NCBI GenBank assembly: GCA_905183005.1
Contig: CAJJDO010000113.1
Location: 226,465-290,464 of the forward strand
Source of the DNA: Paramecium pentaurelia
Lineage: Eukaryota > Ciliophora > Oligohymenophorea > Peniculida > Parameciidae
Reading direction: 5' to 3'
DNA: 64,000 nt
The notes below the pieces were generated by a model. It was not told the origin of the DNA and did no database searches. It was given only the letters and a program-made list of their open reading frames with translations. Positions 26,227 through 37,814 of this stretch are shown here, in pieces. Position numbers and translations under genes: made by a program. The first letter of the stretch is position 1. The number at the start of each line of letters is the position of its first letter.

Positions 26227-28102
26227 ATGAAGTTCAGATTAAGATTTTAACTCATATAAAAAGTCATCTTAATACCTCTCATTATTTACTATACAATTGA
26301 AAAGGTTATTTAATCATCTTGGTTCACAGTTTGTCTAAATATAATTTTAGGAATTATCATATTGACAAGTTTGAGATATTAGAAAAAGTGTATTAAAGTC
26401 TATGAAATATTATTACTAATAGGAATTTTGTTATTCAATATATTCTATGCAACATCTCAATATTTATCAATACATCCAGAGAGATACTAATTTATTGATG
26501 GGTATTTTCTGGCTATTCTTAGTTTAACGTATAATAATTTCATATACATATTTTAGAATATTAAACATGATGGATTCTATTCAAAAAGCATTCACTTTAT
26601 TATTTATATACCTCTACTTTATGATTATGATACCCAATCCCAAAGAGCCATTATGGTCTCAACTTACTAAATTCATTATTTATATTATCCTATACTATCA
26701 ATAATCAAGATATTAATAATAATTAATGAGAATGACGTATATGCAATATTGCAAGCACTTAACGATAGAAAATAATATAAAAGAAAATTTAGAAATGAAA
26801 TATTATATTGTTAATTTTATAGAAAATTCAAGACAAATTATTTTATAATAAGAGAATGTAGATAAATTCAATGAATAAGAGGATTAATATAATTTTTAGG
26901 CTTTTATAAGAAAAACTATAGTTGCAAGTCAGGGTCGAAAAATAAAAAAATAAATGGATATTAGAAAAAATTCAAGTGATATGAATTTAGAATAATTCTT
27001 ATTTTATTTGTTTACAGATAAAAATAGATTAAGATAATTAGAAAATTATGAAAATAAATATTAGGATTATTAACATTTATTATTTGGATTTAATTAAGAT
27101 GAATCCTTTATAATAAAAGTAGTTTTATGTTTTGATACTGCACCATGTGCAATATTATTAATTACTGAACAATAAAAAAAATAATTTGTAGATAAATTAA
27201 AATTATAGAATAAAGCAACATTAAAATTATTAAACTATTTTTAAGATATTTTTAATACTCAAATTAGATTATCATTAATAATAATGAATGGAATTCTAAA
27301 AAAATATCAATAATCTTAATAAATGAATAAATGTCTTAATTATGTTGTATCTTAACTTTATATTTCCTATAATAAATATTATAATATATCTGACTATTTC
27401 TCAGCTAATACTGATCTTAAATAATTATCTCTCTTAAAATTTAATTTAATATAATTACTAGAAATTTTGATTGATAAAATGAAATATTATAGAAATAATA
27501 ATAAACTTAAAACTAGAATTATCAAAATACATACTAAACTTAATGATTTATTTATGAAATCTGATATTAAATAGATTTAGTAATTATTCCTAAATCTTAT
27601 GATATTTACATCTTAATATTCAAATGAAATATCAATTGAAATAGATGAAGATCTTGATCAATCTTTTTTACCTTAACCTATTGTTAATGTTTGCTTTTAT
27701 TTTAAGACACCAAAAGGTACTAGAATTGAAGTTGATAAATTTCCTATCATTAATCCAACAACTTTGGATGAAATCAAAAAGAATGATAAAAGATAAATGG
27801 ATCTTTATATATCAATATCTTTATTGATAATCAGAAATCTAGGACCTTTTGATAAGATTACAATGAGAAACATAGGAAAATCACAATACAAAATTCAATT
27901 TTACCTATACAAATAAATACCTTTAGGATTAAGTTTAGTGCCTATTCATTCTTTCGATCCTAATATGTATATTAAGAGAGATGAAGATTGGCAATTAGTT
28001 TAATCTCAAAAGAAAGATTCTATAATTAATAGTTTCAATTAAGAATTAAGATTAGATACTTAACGATGTCTTTCATCTCCCCTTCCTTTATTAAAGAAAT
28101 GA
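26227..28102 (+). CDS. membrane histidine-kinase-like protein, copy 3 (catalytically degenerate)
   Basis: One 28-nt intron (26529-26556) gives 616 codons. The intron was located because the segment after it (NMMDSIQKAFTLLFIYLY) matches copy 1 (NLMNFIKRALLLLITVTF). Six hydrophobic segments are visible in the first 200 residues. The C-terminal part has IQQLFLNLMIFTSQYSN, VNVCFYFKTPKG and LYISISLLIIRNLGPFDK, paralleling copies 1 and 2. It starts 188 bp after copy 2 on the same strand, consistent with tandem duplication. Confidence 0.7.
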
Positions 28103-28181
28103 TATATTGATAATATCAAAAACTATTTAATATTGATATCAATTTATTATAAATATTGAATAAAAATGTATTATTTTAAAT

Positions 28182-29256
28182 ATGAATCCTTTCTAACCTA
28201 ATAATATATATAAAGGAAGTAGAATCAAAACAATATTAGAGTGTTTACTCTTAATAATAAGATTACCTATCTTTTTAGGATTGACATTAGAAATAATAAT
28301 ATTTAATGATATACTCTTTAGAAAATTACAAAATTTAGAGCTTCGTCCTAATATTTATAAATTAATAAGAATTATAATATTGTTACATAACTTCTTTATT
28401 GGAAGATCATTATTATTGTTTATAGGATACTATAATATAAAATCCATATTTAAAAACACTCTGTAACATTAAAAACAAAAAAATTTACAATCTTATACAT
28501 TATTATGTTCAAGAACTTCTCCAATTGATGTTTTTACACTTATTACCTAGTATGAATTATCTTTATAATAAAAGTTTTTCTCCATCTTTTACTCATATTT
28601 CAATAAATAAGAGATAAGTCCATTATTAATTAATAAGTTATTATTAAGCAATCATAGATTCATTTTATATTGAATAATGTAGTTTTAAATAGTTTAAAGT
28701 GGGTAAAGATATAAGAGAATTGATGGAATTAATAGACAAGAAAAGAACTGGACCTTTGATAGTGTTTTGGGAAGGAGGTGTATCAAATGGTTAATATTTT
28801 TTAAAGATTGATGATCTAATGATAAATGAAGCTTATAAGGTAAATAAATATTCCAAATAACATTAATTATTAGTAAAATATAATTATTCAAATCCAATTG
28901 GACTCTTCAGTATTTTAACTAATAAAAGAGTCAATCTTATAGGGAATTCATGGATTAAAATGTTATTTAATTTATTATCAAATTATTATTGTGATTTAGA
29001 GATGTTTTTCTTAAAATTGCCATATTATTCATTTTCTGATTATAAGCTTAATAATATTTATTATTAATTTGTAAATAATCAATTAAAAAGAAAATTAGTA
29101 ATTATATAATAATATAAAAAAGAGTAAGAAAAATTGGATGGATTTTATTAATAAATATGTTAGAAATATAAATTGATTAAGTATATCATTAATTTATAAA
29201 CAACATCATCAAATCATAAGAAATCATCATCTATTATAATTTTATTTTCATTTTGA
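28182..29256 (+). CDS. PlsC-like lysophospholipid acyltransferase
   Basis: 344 aa if one intron of 40 nt near 28619-28658 is accepted. Two N-terminal hydrophobic segments (ILECLLLIIRLPIFLGLTLE, IIILLHNFFIG) are followed by CSRTSPIDVFTL, which sits where the acyltransferase HxxxxD box lies but has Arg-Thr instead of His, and by GPLIVFWEGGVSNGQYFLK, which resembles the (F/V)PEGTxSNG box of LOA1/LPCAT-type enzymes. These use acyl-CoA to acylate lysolipids in the ER or lipid droplets. The altered HxxxxD box leaves activity uncertain. The 3' end overlaps the convergent gene by 43 nt unless a terminal intron was missed. Confidence 0.55.
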
Positions 29257-29726
29257 TTATCTTCATTATTAAATAATTCTCTTTTAATACTTTAACATAA
29301 ACTCGTAAACATATTTTTAGTAGCCATAAATATTTATTCATCATCAGTATCAACATCATGATCTAATTTTATATCTCTTAATTTGCATTATTTCATAGTA
29401 TCTTTAATGCATCTAAAAGCATAGATCTAATCACCTTTTTTATATTTAATCAATTATCCACTAACAATTCTTTTTCCATCTTTAAAATTAGCATTCTTCA
29501 TTTTCATAGATATTGACTTTTTATGCCAAACATCTTTAGAAATAGTTTTTTGATTAATTTAAACTTATTATTTTTGTATAGGTTTAAGTATTTTAGATGC
29601 TTCATTCAATTTATTAATCAAATTCACTTTTGGTAGATCCTTTTAAACAGGTACATTTTCTTTTTACTATGAATAGAACTTAGGTTTAAGTCTAATAGGT
29701 TACTGAGAACTTTATGATAAAGTCAT
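29214..29726 (-). CDS. small basic protein, function unknown
   Basis: 170 codons from ATG 29726, with an alternative in-frame ATG at 29750. Lys/Gln-rich, with KVNLINKLNEASKI, DVWHKKSISMKMKNANFKDG, a compact stretch YKKGDQIYAFRCIKDTMKQC and an acidic tail (DHDVDTDDE, NNEDNQNE). The YKKGDQIYAFR stretch looks like a small folded domain, but I do not recognise it. Convergent with the acyltransferase-like gene, with overlapping 3' ends. Confidence 0.55.
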
Positions 29727-29839
29727 TAATCTTTTTTGGAACAGGAACATTATTTATTCGTTAAATATTATTGTTTAACTTCATTAATTAATTAAAAAAA
29801 ATCAAGTATAAAATAAAAACAATTTGATTTTTTACATCA

Positions 29840-31361
29840 TCATTATTAAGCTCTAGAAGCATGTATTTATTATTATTATTCAAGTTTTTATTTTTGTTCT
29901 TATTCTTATTATTTTTTTAATATATGTTATCCAACAATAATAATAAATTAACCTGGCAATAGAAATACATAACCAAAACAAGCTATGGCAGATGGATAAT
30001 ATTAAACTGTTGCAATATCACACAATATAGCTGTAATTACAGGTTCAAATAAAGCAGCTGTAGCAGGCACAATTGGTTCAAATAATTTACTTATTAATAT
30101 AGAAGATATAAAAACTCCTATACTTAACATAGTAGACATATAACTAATAGAATAATAATTAATTATTATACAAGAAACCCATAAATTTTCCATTTTAAAA
30201 TAATCCAAACCAACCCCATCTTGAATCAAAATTTATTGATGTACCATCCATAAAAAATGAAACCATACACATATTTAGACAAACAAAAAAAGCAACACAA
30301 AAATTAGCTAAGAAAGGAGGGAATACACTTCTAAGATCTTAATTAGCTTTTGATAATTCAGCTAATATTATAGAAGCTAAAAACTATAATAATAATAATA
30401 ATAATCTATTACTGGTATAGTATTTCCAATAATAATTCTCATCCAAATTGGTCTATTGTACAATAAAGGATTAATGTAATTTTTAGCTGTTTCAGGAATA
30501 GTGTCAGTATTCAACATATATGAATCTAAACAAATAAGTAAATATCTATTTATATATGATCATTATACCCAGCAACACACATGATTTTACCTCCTCCTTC
30601 AATGTTATGATTATTTTCTTTTTTTCTAAAGACTGATAACCAAAAATTAGTCTAAGATCCTAAGACAAAGACACTTGAAATATTTGTATAATCAAAACAA
30701 AACAGAAATACTGCAAATGTTACCGTTGTAGTTAAACTTGCCATATAAACTTTTCTCATATGAGTCCATCTCAATAGAAATTCCATTGTATATGCTGACT
30801 TAACTTTCTCATTTCCAGTCCTATATTCATACATGATAAATGGAATAAGAAATATTCCTTATAATAAAAATCTCCAAGCAATACGTAAATACTTTGATTT
30901 ATATTACTAGATACTTTTTCAGCTGGTATTGTCATAATCCATGGAGGCATCATGGCATTATTAAAAGATGCATAAAAAATAATTGCCCAAGCTAAATACT
31001 ATGGAATTTTCTCATAAAGTTATTAATCATCTTCTTCATCATCTGCCAACTTATTTAAACCCACTATTTATGTAATTCGAGTATTCAATGTCAATCTCTT
31101 TATTTACTTATTATTCTTCTATTTCTTATCATCAAATCCAAATGTCTCTTCAAATAAAAATCCACCCATTCCAGAGCCAACAACAAAACTCTTTACATTT
31201 TCATGTTTCTATTATTAATCTTCACCATCCTCTTCACTTACCTCCTCCTTCTATTCTTCTGGCAGAAATTGTTCATTTTCATCAGGTTCATCTTCCCTCT
31301 ACTTACTCAAAAATTATTATACATTTTTATCTAAATCAAGAAGATTTTAGTTTAAGTCCAT
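29840..31361 (-). CDS. EamA/DMT-superfamily transporter, copy 1
   Basis: Four introns (23, 23, 29 and 28 nt; one at 30892-30914 ends AAG) give exactly 473 codons. An acidic, Gln-rich cytoplasmic N-terminus of about 130 residues precedes ten predicted helices, starting PQYLAWAIIFYASFNNAMMP and including YLRIAWRFLLQGIFLIPF, ASLTTTVTFAVFLFCFDY and LFEPVITAILCDIATVQYYP. The repeat of a LEPV-type motif in the last third is characteristic of EamA-like (SLC35-like) drug/metabolite or nucleotide-sugar transporters. Substrate unknown. A paralog lies directly upstream at 31454-32988. Confidence 0.8.
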
Positions 31362-31453
31362 ATTTTCTAAAGAATGCCTTTCTTCTTTTATTGTTTATAA
31401 ATGTTAAAGAGACATTAAATAATTAATTACATTTTTGAATAACAATATGTGAA

Positions 31454-32988
31454 TCACAATGTCTTCTTACTTAAAGAATGCTTACATTATATATTCAGTT
31501 TAACACTCATTTCCAATTACTTTTTATGTAAATCTTAACCTATTATAATCAACAATTATCCAAATTGTAACCAAAAATACCCTAAATAAGTCAAACCATC
31601 AGGATAATATTGAACACCTGTAAATTTGAGTAGTACAGAGGTTAGTAATGGTTCAATAAGATTACAAATAGCTAAAGTTAAAGGATCAAATAACTAAACT
31701 GTGATTATAGAACAAATTGATATTCCTATAATTATAATTAAGGAATTATAACTATTTTTATATTATTTATAAATTACAAAAATTCTATAAACTTCTAATT
31801 TGTAAATAATCCAAAAACTCCAAATTATGAATTATCATCTAAAGAAATTCCATCAACGAAATATGCAACTATAAACATATTGAAACTAACAAATATTGCT
31901 ATAAAATAATTGCTCAAGTATATTGGAAATGAATTTCTTACTCTTAAATTAAATATAGAACTTCTTGCTAATAGTAATGAAGATGTAAACTAATTGTTTA
32001 TTATTAATATATAAATACTGGCACTATAGTTCCAATCAATAATTTTAATTATGGAATTTAGGTGAATACTGAAGTATTAATATAATTAGATGCTTTTATT
32101 GGTATTCCTTAATTATTCATTATCATAGATTCAACAACAATCAACAAAAATCTTATTATTTCAATTTATACCCAAAAAAACTAAATATCTACCCTCTTTT
32201 TTCTAAAATATGATTCTAACTTGAGACACGTACAACTGATAACCAAAAATTTGTTTATGATCCCAATATAAAAATAGTGGCAATATAATTATAATCAAAA
32301 CAAAATAAAAATATTGTGGAAGCTATCGTTGGACTTATACTTGCATAATAAAGTTATCTCATATTTTCCCATTAAAATATATATCTAAATTCGTATTACG
32401 ATTTAACTTATTAACTTCCAGTTCTCTATTCATACATCATTATAGGAATCAAAAACATACTCTAAATCCAAAATCTCCAAGTTATTCTCAAATACTATAT
32501 TTTATATATATATTCAATACTTTATCTAATGGTATTGTCATAATCCAAGCAGGTATCATAGCATTATTAATTGTTTGATATATGAGTATAGAACATGCTG
32601 CAAAAGTTGAAAAGTTTTCAAATAAATTTCTATTCTAATTTTCTAAATTGTCTAATTCGACTTCACTTGATCTAAAAATCTATGTAAAATTAGAATATAT
32701 TGTAAGTCTTCTATATTAATAATTTTAAGGCTTTGTTTCCTAAAAATCAATTGCTTAATCTGTGTAAAATCCTCCTAAGCCAATGAATACCATAGATGCC
32801 ATCTATTATATATTTTCTTTATTTGATTCCCTATTGTTATCATCTTCTTCTATTATTTCATCTGGAATAAATTATTCATTTTCAAATTTGCTATCATCTT
32901 GTAATAAAGGATATTGGATTTTCTAAAAAGACTTTTATTCATCTTACTCATCAATTTCTTCTTTTATGATATCTAAATTTAGAATCAT
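31454..32988 (-). CDS. EamA/DMT-superfamily transporter, copy 2
   Basis: Starts MILNLDIIKEEIDEQ and has the same layout as copy 1: a Gln/Glu-rich N-terminus, then ACSILIYQTINNAMIPAWIM, intron, YLRITWRFWIQSMFLIPI and finally LIEPLLTSVLLKFTGVQYYP. About 470 aa after removal of several micro-introns, not all of which I placed. Tandem duplication with the gene at 29840-31361 is clear from the shared motifs and matching intron position after the TIP(A/L)(E/D)K segment. Substrate unknown. Confidence 0.75.
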
Positions 32989-33076
32989 AATAAATTCAAT
33001 TAAAATCTCAAATTTTGCATTTAATTTTAACAGTACAATTCTAAAATCACGGTTGCATAACAATCAAATACTATTA

Positions 33077-33119
33077 GATTTGATTTAAGACTTTATATCT
33101 TTAGATATTAAATCAAATC
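33077..33119. repeat. 12-bp inverted repeat, 19-nt loop
   Basis: GATTTGATTTAA at 33077-33088 is followed by its exact reverse complement TTAAATCAAATC at 33108-33119. It lies between the start of the EamA copy 2 gene and the 3' end of a small minus-strand gene, so it could form a hairpin in either transcript. Function unknown; a chance origin is possible in such AT-rich DNA. Confidence 0.5.
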
Positions 33120-33201
33120 AAAATTAACTCATAAAATCAATTACAATTGAAAGAATTAATTGCTTTTTCTTATCTTCTTAACCACACATATACAAAGATC
33201 A

Positions 33202-33541
33202 TCAATTAAAATTAACTTAAATATGCAAGGAAGCTTATTTTGGATCTCTATATTGATCTTGTATTACTAATTGAGCTGTTAGAATTATGTATTATTGAAA
33301 AATAATTTATATAAATTCTGTGCTTATTAAATCCAATTCAGTGCTTAGAAGAATAATATAAATTAGACTAATCAATATAATAATACCCTTAACAACATTT
33401 GAATTTTAAGTGTTGCTATTTAATGTATTATTTTAATAGATAGATTTTCTGTAGGCCTTCTAGAAATTTGATATAAATATTATAATTATATAAAGCCTAG
33501 CTTCTGGTAGGAATTTTAGAATATTTGTAAATTTTGATCAT
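33202..33541 (-). CDS. hypothetical small protein
   Basis: One 19-nt intron (33368-33386, GTA...TAG) gives 107 codons. The protein is helical, with KFLEGLQKIYLLKQYIKQQH followed by a hydrophobic stretch (GLIYIILLSTELDLISTEF) and QYRDPKQASLHIQ before the stop. I do not recognise it. The evidence is an uninterrupted frame across a canonical micro-intron. Confidence 0.4.
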
Positions 33542-33711
33542 AAGTACATCTTATCTATGAATATAAAATGTTAAGATTATTCGATAATAATACCCCACTT
33601 TAAAATAGAGAATATTTAAATGAATTGGTCGTATCTACTTTAATAGCCTAGTTATAATGAATTAAAATAAAATAAAATAATTTATTTTTGAAATACCAAA
33701 ATTTCATTCAG

Positions 33712-34297
33712 ATGAATCCAGATTTAATGTGCAATCTATACTCTTAAGCCTAATATTATCAGCCATACATCTATTTCCCCCAATAATAATTCTTTTAATA
33801 TAGTAATATTGATTCATTATAAGTCATAAAGTGATGTTTTAGAAGTAGACCCCTACCGTGCCTATCCCTTCATAGAAATACGATACACCAATTTTTTTGA
33901 ATAATGGAATAACTTAGCAGTCAATTGAATCTCCAAATATGACAAAAACACTCTAAAATAATCATTTAACTGAAGTTGACTTTGAACACTAAGAAAAGTG
34001 TTCATCTATTTAGGATGAGTCTCAATCAAGAGTAAATGGTACATATAATTTTTATGCTTAGGACATTGGACTAAACAAGAACATTTATTATATCTAGAAT
34101 TCGTTAAGAATCATGAGTCTATCCTGAGGTCCAAATATGATAAGAAGTCAAAAAAAATATTTAAATTAATGAGTCAATATATCCCGACAAGAACAGCCAC
34201 TCAATGCAGATCTCATCATTAGAAATTCAATCCTTTAACAAAAAGTAAAAAGAAATGCAGATAAACAAATAAGATTCCAACTGTTATCCACCCATGA
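33712..34297 (+). CDS. SANT/MYB-like DNA-binding protein
   Basis: 177 aa with two introns (33803-33831 ending AAG, 34039-34061). The N-terminal 110 residues are Gln/Pro/Tyr-rich. The C-terminal third is a SANT/MYB domain of the SHAQKY type: GHWTKQEHLLYLEFVKNH, a helix with KIFKLMSQYIPTRT, then ATQCRSHHQKF. The WTKQEH, TRTATQCR and SHHQKF elements are the standard three-helix landmarks. Single-MYB proteins of this type bind DNA and regulate transcription. A basic tail (KSKKKCRQTNK) may be a nuclear localisation signal. Confidence 0.8.
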
Positions 34298-35555
34298 AAT
34301 TGTTTTCTTTGATTCTATCAGTGTTATTTCAAATTTTTAAATGGAATAAATTTATCAAGCTGTTGTATCCTATATTAATATTTAAAAATAAATACAAAAA
34401 CATAAATCAAAAATATTTTGTGTAATATTTTTAATTTGATTTTATAATGACTAAATATATGTGTATATTAATGTAGTTAAAGTCTCTTAAATATATTTAT
34501 TTTTATAATCTTAATCCAATATGAAATAGGATTTTCATCATAAGACTATAAAGGCCTTCACAATGATAATTTTTCTGGTAACTTTAAGTAATATCTAAAA
34601 TTTGATAGCTTTAGTGGCCACAACAGATTTTTAAGATGAAAATTAAAATGAATTCACATAAAAACTAATATATGATATGTGATGAACATCTACCTCTTTA
34701 GGACTTCTTGAAAATAGATTTTCTCTTATTGATATTATACATACATACATCATACATTTTCTCAGACAATTTTTTTAACATTAACATCAATGATCTAAAA
34801 ATCTAATTATTCATTCAATCAAAAATGAAGTATTGATTGGTTTGAAAAACTTTAAATCTCATCCATTCTTTATTTTTGACAAAAAAAAATATTTTACTTG
34901 TGATTACAAATTAATTTTCTAGAAATTAATCTCAAGATAATAATCAGTTAAAGAGTCTATTTGTATATCACAAAAGATCCATATTGTAACATTAGTAAAT
35001 AAATAATGTTATGATATAAAATTAGTGAATGTAAAATTATTTGATTATTAATTATTCTATGTAGATTAGATAATCTAAAATGAATATAATTTAATTTTTG
35101 AATATTATTATTTTATATATTTTTTTTCTCATTTTTTCAATAGAATATTTAATAGATATATTATTAAAAACTAAAAATCTTTAATCTCTATATTTTTGTG
35201 AATTCAATTATTCTGTTTGATTATTTAGCAAAAATAACTATATCAAATTTAAATTTATGAGTTTTTTAAAGAAAAATAGGTTTTGGAAGATTAAAAATAT
35301 TATTATTTAGTTTTCACATTGATTATAAGATATATTTTAAGTAATATATTACATAGATCTAATAAGTCTGGTTATAATCAAATTAGAAATTGAAAAATAA
35401 AGAGAAGTTTGTATTTTTTAACTTTATAATGAATATAAAATTGAAAAGTGGATTATTACATTTAATAAATATTATTGTTATAATCAGTCAACAGAGCTTA
35501 TTTTACTACAAAATTTATTTAGAAAATAATTATACATATAATTATCATATTTTAA
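34298..35555. other. gene-poor 1.26-kb stretch
   Basis: The longest gene-free interval in the window. Very AT-rich. Apart from the small plus-strand ORF listed at 34521-34682 and a weak open stretch 34680-34850 (contains DFLKIDFLLLILYIH), I see nothing with coding character. Confidence 0.4.
34521..34682 (+). CDS. possible small membrane peptide
   Basis: A 53-codon frame, MKQDFHHKTIKAFTMIIFLV..., containing one hydrophobic segment (FTMIIFLVTLSN) and ending at TGA 34680-34682. The downstream frame (DEHLPLQDFLKIDFLLLILY) could be a second exon, but no convincing intron connects them. Low support. Confidence 0.25.
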
Positions 35556-37758
35556 ATGTAAGATAAAATATGTGATTTATTATTGAAACAAATACCTGGT
35601 ATTTGTAGATTAACTTAGAAATGTATCCATCATATGTCAGGAATGTTGGTTGAAGATACACCCTAGAATGCTGCTGATGTTTAAGAGTTATTGGGAGAGT
35701 ATTTTAGAAACGGAGGAAAATTGACCACATAAGAAATTAATAAAATTTGCTAAAAAATATTTGATGCTCTTGAAAAAGAGTAACTAATAAAAAAAGAAAA
35801 GAAACATACATTAGCAGCTGAACGATTACCTTAAGAAGTTATATTGTCTGAGTTAGATTTTTATTTGGAAAAAGAGTCTGTAAATTTGATATATTATCAT
35901 TTAGGAAACAATAAAATTTGAGGATTTATTTAAAGAATAAGTAGCAACAAATACAAATGATCAAATTTAAAAGAAGGATCGTAAAGAAAAGTTAAGATAG
36001 AAGGAGGATATTAAAGCTATGGAAGCATATGAGAAACATATTAAAACAATAAAGGAATAAAAAACACATATTCCTCCAGCAAGAGTAAGACACAGTAAAG
36101 CAGAATAAGATGGCAAGAAACTAGATATAGTAATCGATAAATTATCAATAATTGTGGGAGGAAGAGCATTATTGGAAGACACTTCTTTATAATTGATATA
36201 TGGTTAAAAGTATGGTTTAGTTGGTAGAAATGGTATTGGTAAAACATGGTAATTTATAATCTTATTGATTTTATAGTTTGATGAATGCCCTTGCAAGATA
36301 TGAATATGAAAATGCTGATAAATTCAGACACATCTAAGTATTGTTGGTTGAATAAGAAATTTAAGAATCAGATAAAACTCCTGTTTAATTAGTTTTAGAA
36401 ACAGATATGGAAAGATTAGAATTACTTGAACAAAAGGATAAATTGGAAAATTCTGAAGATCCAAATGCTGGATTAAAATTATAAGAAATATATGAAAGAT
36501 TAGAATTAATTGAAGCACACTTAGCTGAAGGAAAAGCAATTAAAATATTATAAGGATTAGGATTTACTAATGATTTGATGTATAGAAAAACTAAACATTT
36601 ATCAGGAGGTTGGAGAATGAGAGTTTCATTGGCAAGAGCTTTGTTTGTATAACCAGATGTATTATTATTGGATGAACCTACTAATCATCTTGATTTAGAT
36701 GCTGTTATGTGGTTAGAAGATTATGTTATTAATTGTAAACATACAGTAATTGTGGTATCACATGCAAGAGAATTTTTGAATGTGGTTTGTAATTAAGTTA
36801 TCCATTTCTATGATTAAAAATTAACACCTTATACTGGAAATTATGATTAATTTGAAAAAGGAAGAGCTGAAAAGAATACTAATCAAAAGAAATAATTTGA
36901 AGCTTAATAAAAGAAATTATCACATATGCAATCCTTCATTGATAAATTTAGATATAATGCTAAAAGAGCATCATTAGTCTAATCACGTATTAAAGCTATT
37001 TAGAAAATGGATTTGATTGATGAAGTTTTAGAAGATCCAAGTTGTGTATTCATATTCCCAAATCCTGAAAAATTAAGACCACCTATGTTGAGAATTGAAG
37101 AAGGATATTTTGAATATTAATTAGGTAAACCAATTCTAAAGGGACTTAATTTTGCAGTTGAAATGGAATCACGTGTGGCCATTGTTGGTGCAAATGGTGT
37201 TGGTAAATCAACATTATTGAATTTATTAACTGAATAAAGAAGGTTAACAGAAGGTAATTACTTCAGAAATCCGAGATTAAGAATTAGCATGTTTACTTAA
37301 CATCATATTGAATAATTAGATCTTATGAAGAGTCCTTTAGAATAATTAATGACAACCTTCCCTGGAGCATCAGGAGAAACATATAGGTCTCATTTATCAT
37401 CATTTGGTTTAAATGGAAATTTATAATTAAGACCACAATATTTATTATCTGGAGGATAAAAGAGCAGAATATCTTTTGCTATGGCTGTTTGGAATAATCC
37501 TTAAATTTTAATTATGGATGAACCTACTAACCATCTTGATATTGATGCAGTTAATGCTTTAATCATTGCTTTGAACAATTTCACTGTATTTTGATTATTT
37601 ATCATAATTAGGGTGGTTTAGTAATAGTTTCACATGATCAATATTTTGTTTCTACAGTCTGCGATTAGATTTGGTATATAAAGGAAGAAAGACTTAAGAA
37701 ATTCAATGGAGATTTTGATGATTACAAAAGAGCTTTATCAGAAGGAAAATTGGCTTGA
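35556..37758 (+). CDS. ABCF3: ABCF3/GCN20-type ABC ATPase
   Basis: 707 aa with three introns (35880-35904, 36249-36276 and a 26-nt intron near 37585-37611). Two complete ABC cassettes and no membrane domain: Walker A GRNGIGKT and GANGVGKS, signatures LSGGWRMRVSLARAL and LSGGQKSRISFAMA, and Walker B LLLDEPTNHLD and LIMDEPTNHLD. The inter-cassette linker (FIDKFRYNAKRASLVQSRIK) is the ABCF hallmark. The N-terminal 190 residues match the ABCF3/GCN20 extension rather than ABCF1 or ABCF2. Family members act on ribosomes; GCN20 supports the GCN1/GCN2 starvation response. Confidence 0.93.
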
Positions 37759-37814
37759 ATTTCTTATTATAAATATAATACAATAATGTATAATATATAA
37801 ATTAATTTATTAAA

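Noticed and set aside
26809..26821. A 13-nt intron (GTTAATTTTATAG) in histidine-kinase-like copy 3
   Set aside because: It would fix the frame arithmetically, but alignment with copy 1 shows the frame change occurs earlier, at the normal 28-nt intron 26529-26556.
35967..36539. Minus-strand hydrophobic open frames
   Set aside because: They are antisense to the ABCF gene, whose sense strand has all ABC motifs.
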